Assembly (NCBI RefSeq): GCF_015832195.1
Contig: NC_052017.1
Span: 47,073,652 to 47,137,651 of the forward strand
Direction of reading: 5' to 3'
Source: Motacilla alba alba
Lineage: Eukaryota; Chordata; Aves; Passeriformes; Motacillidae
DNA length: 64,000 nt
The position numbers were made by a program, and so were the translations under genes. The notes under the pieces were generated by a model that worked only from the letters and a program-made list of their open reading frames with translations, ran no database searches and had not been told where the DNA came from. The stretch's first letter is position 1; each line of letters opens with the position of its first letter. This document shows, one piece after another, positions 61,470 through 64,000 of this stretch.

Positions 61470-64000
61470 GAATGCAGCTCCAAGTTGTCCAAAAACTGCT
61501 GGAATTACAGGAGACTGCTGTTTCTGAGAGGTGTCCTGAGAGCCTATATGGACCTCCTGACACACTAAGGAAAGGAAATGTGAGAGGAATTGTAAGCCCT
61601 TGAGAAGAACTAGGGCCATTGTTTTTCAAAACTCTCAGGAAATAACAAAATAGAAAGTGCAGCTAATTTTCACATTAGCTGAAAATGTGCCAGTCGTATC
61701 ATTACTTATATTTCCAGTGCCCTACAGGAGTGATAGGATCCTTATCCAAAGTTCTCAGCAGGTCATGGCTTCACCTCCTGTCTCTACCCCACAACATTAC
61801 ATCACAATTACAGATGTTATAATGCCATAAGACATTTTTTTTGGCTACAAGGAATTCCTCTCCCAAAATCAAAAACACTCTTCCCTCTCCACTTCTTTCA
61901 AGTTTATATTTTAAAATTATATGGAAGACATTTTTCATTTTACAAAAGATGGTCATGACATAACTTCACACAAAGAGACCAGAAATGTTAGGAAACAAGA
62001 TATTCAATTCCTTCCCACATATAAAGAAAAACGTCATGAAAATTCATTCATGACATTTAAAAATTTATACAAAGTTTCTGCCAATGAAGGAATACGGAAC
62101 AGAAATTGTGGAGTGAAGAAGCAGAGCTGAAAGGGCAGTTTCAAGAGTGGATGTACTCTCTTTTTAAATCTCCCCTCATGGAACATAACAAAATACAACC
62201 CCACAGACTCCTGTTTCCATTTGAATTAGCCAGCACTATTTAAAGCTGTTGGCGAATGTGAACATCTCTAAGGCCTGTGAGAGGCCTGAGGGTCTGTAGC
62301 TTTCTTCTGCCCCAGTTCCAGGCAATATGTGCTTCTTCAAGAGGGGCAAGTGAAGTTCAATTGTAAGAAGCTAATTTTCTTAAGCTTTTCATTAGGAAGC
62401 ATTTCAACAGAAAGGAAGGTGACAGATGGTATTTCAACACGCACATAACATCAGTAACCCAATGTTAAAAACCTGTGTCACCCTCACAGCATAGCTCCAG
62501 TCATTCAGGTTACTCACCATCACTGTTATTTCTACTTTCAAAGAAGAGTTTGACTGTAAGAGATTTACAACAAAATACATTAAGGGCAGTTTGACAGAAT
62601 TAAATATTTATAGTGTATGGTAAATAATTTACAGAAAATATATTAGGATCTCAGGCTCTAATTACTTTGTTTCCACTGTTTTGATTACTTCTGAGAAAAC
62701 ACTCTTGCAAAGAGAAAAAGAAACCAAGCACATGCCCTTTTTAAGAGATTAGGAATGATTGATGGCTAAGCATAACCTTTCCATGAAAACAATTCCACCT
62801 CCAGTTTCAAGTGGGTATATGATCAATAAGTTTAAGGTAGCATTCCACAGTATTGTGCTTATTGTGCTGTGTCAAAACATAAGGACAATTATATAACAAA
62901 ACCTGACTAGTCTCTGGTTTAGTGTTTGGTTAGGTTTTTTTTTCCCCTGAGAACACTTGCATTCACCTGTTTGGTCCACCAAGCAACAGAACCAAGATTT
63001 TTTTGTCAGCCCAAATAAACACAAGCAGCGTGTTCAAAATGCACAACGTGTGGCTCCAGAAGCAGCATGTGTTAACCAGAGAAAAGCTTTAGACAGATGT
63101 GTCTAAGCTGTACTCATGCCTGCCTTACCCTGGTGAGTGCTGCACCAGGGCATTCTGTCCAGGCTTCTCTCTCAGATGCCTGGCAATCTGAATCTGAAAT
63201 ACTTGCAGAGCTCCGAAGCTCCCCTTGCAGAGTCAGAGTTTGAAAAGGTATCTATTTTTCTTAGACTTTTAAACTTTGTTTATTCTAAGAGAGTAAAGCT
63301 TTCTGACTGAGGACCTGACTGTACAGTCAACAGCAGCCCAGAATTGCCTCCAGTGCCTTGCAAGCATCCATGAAGCTTCATGTGCAGGGACAACCAGAGA
63401 CAATTAATGGTACATTGACTACCCCAAAGCCACTCCAATAAAGGATTGTTTAAGGATACTCAGCTGCTGAGTGAAGGGAGTATTCTTTGCAAGGCCTTGT
63501 GCATTTCCCAGAATACTACACATTTACCGGCCTTTGCAAATCCAACTTTGTCTCGGGAACTAAAAGAATCAGTAGTTAATGCTCATTTCATCAAAGACCC
63601 AGCTAATGCAATTGTTCTCAACAACAAGAACAAACAAACGAAACACTCAAAATCATTCTGCCTTTCTTTGGAAGAGGTGCACCTCTTCACCTGCAACACA
63701 TCTTATCTTTCACCCTGAAAACCCTTTACCTTTGCCAACACAAACATTTCTGGAATATAAAAAATAACATTACTATATGCTAAAACTTGCCATTAAAAAA
63801 AAAAATGGGGTTTTATACATTGCTCAATTCTGTGTCGAAAAGGAGCAGCTGCAAAATTTCCAGTCTTTTGCACAGCAGTGCTGTGAAACCATAAGGGCTA
63901 ACTTCAGATTTGAAGCGTAGCTTGCTACAAAATACAAGATATCATAGACATTTATTATAAGTTAATATAGATATTTAGATAGATAATATAGCTATTTACT

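Larger units (their letters stand above)
27155..64000 (-). other. ELMO1: ELMO1 intron upstream of the coding exon (continues past the right edge)
   Basis: At least 36.8 kb with no recognisable exon. I looked for the preceding ELMO1 segments (around ECPFGRSSIELTKML and NMLYFAKHHQDAY) on the minus strand and saw none. It contains CR1 pieces at 33.9 and 43.1-43.6 kb, a MIR-like relic at 32.0 kb, microsatellites at 42.8, 45.1, 46.5 and 58.4 kb, and several hairpin-capable inverted repeats. The region from 47 to 64 kb is otherwise plain AT-rich unique sequence. Confidence 0.75.

Noticed and set aside
1..64000. CRISPR arrays, tRNA or rRNA genes, LTR retroviruses, prokaryotic operons or a novel defence-type system
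   Set aside because: No spaced direct repeats, cloverleaf, LTR pair or clustered genes were seen; the content is that of long vertebrate introns.
27155..64000. The preceding ELMO1 exons
   Set aside because: I scanned the minus strand by eye for the segments before SETCND and found nothing matching; a translated search with ELMO1 would be decisive.

Overview
This window is vertebrate nuclear DNA, most likely from a bird. It is mostly AT-rich, non-coding and poor in repeats. The transposable elements that can be recognised are CR1 non-LTR retrotransposons of the avian/reptilian type. There are also a few very old MIR-like SINE relics and short simple repeats. I see no bacterial-type gene layout, operon, CRISPR array, tRNA or rRNA.

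The only protein-coding sequence I can defend is one 137-bp exon on the minus strand at 27018-27154. It encodes 45 full codons of the ELMO domain of ELMO1 (engulfment and cell motility protein 1), a scaffold that works with DOCK-family exchange factors to activate Rac. By recalled human numbering it covers about residues 435-479 of 727. I found no other ELMO1 exon, so the rest of the window is two large introns of this gene. The intron at 27155-64000 lies upstream in transcription, and the intron at 1-27017 lies downstream. The exon ends in a non-canonical GC splice donor.

Layout, left to right: 1-4.6 kb is plain AT-rich intron. A compact CpG island with CCAAT boxes, GC boxes and TATA-like elements in both directions lies at about 4.65-5.2 kb, and a CR1 fragment follows at 5.5-5.9 kb. 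From 5.9 to 27 kb there is mostly unique intron with an old CR1 (15.4-15.7 kb), a MIR-like relic (17.8 kb), an enhancer-like motif cluster (18.3-18.7 kb) and a GC-richer patch with a CTCF-like motif (21.0-21.6 kb). The ELMO1 exon lies at 27.0-27.15 kb. From 27.2 to 64 kb the intron carries two more CR1 fragments (33.9 and 43.1-43.6 kb), a MIR-like relic (32.0-32.1 kb), microsatellites and several inverted repeats.

The most interesting inference concerns the CpG island. It sits in the intron just after the exon ending ...EDFNK. Human ELMO1 has a short 247-residue isoform that begins at the internal Met coded at the start of the next exon. The island, with a minus-strand splice donor at its gene-proximal edge (4612/4611), is in the right place and orientation to be the promoter and first exon of that short isoform, and may also drive an antisense transcript. 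I did not see convincing evidence of a wholly new biological system.
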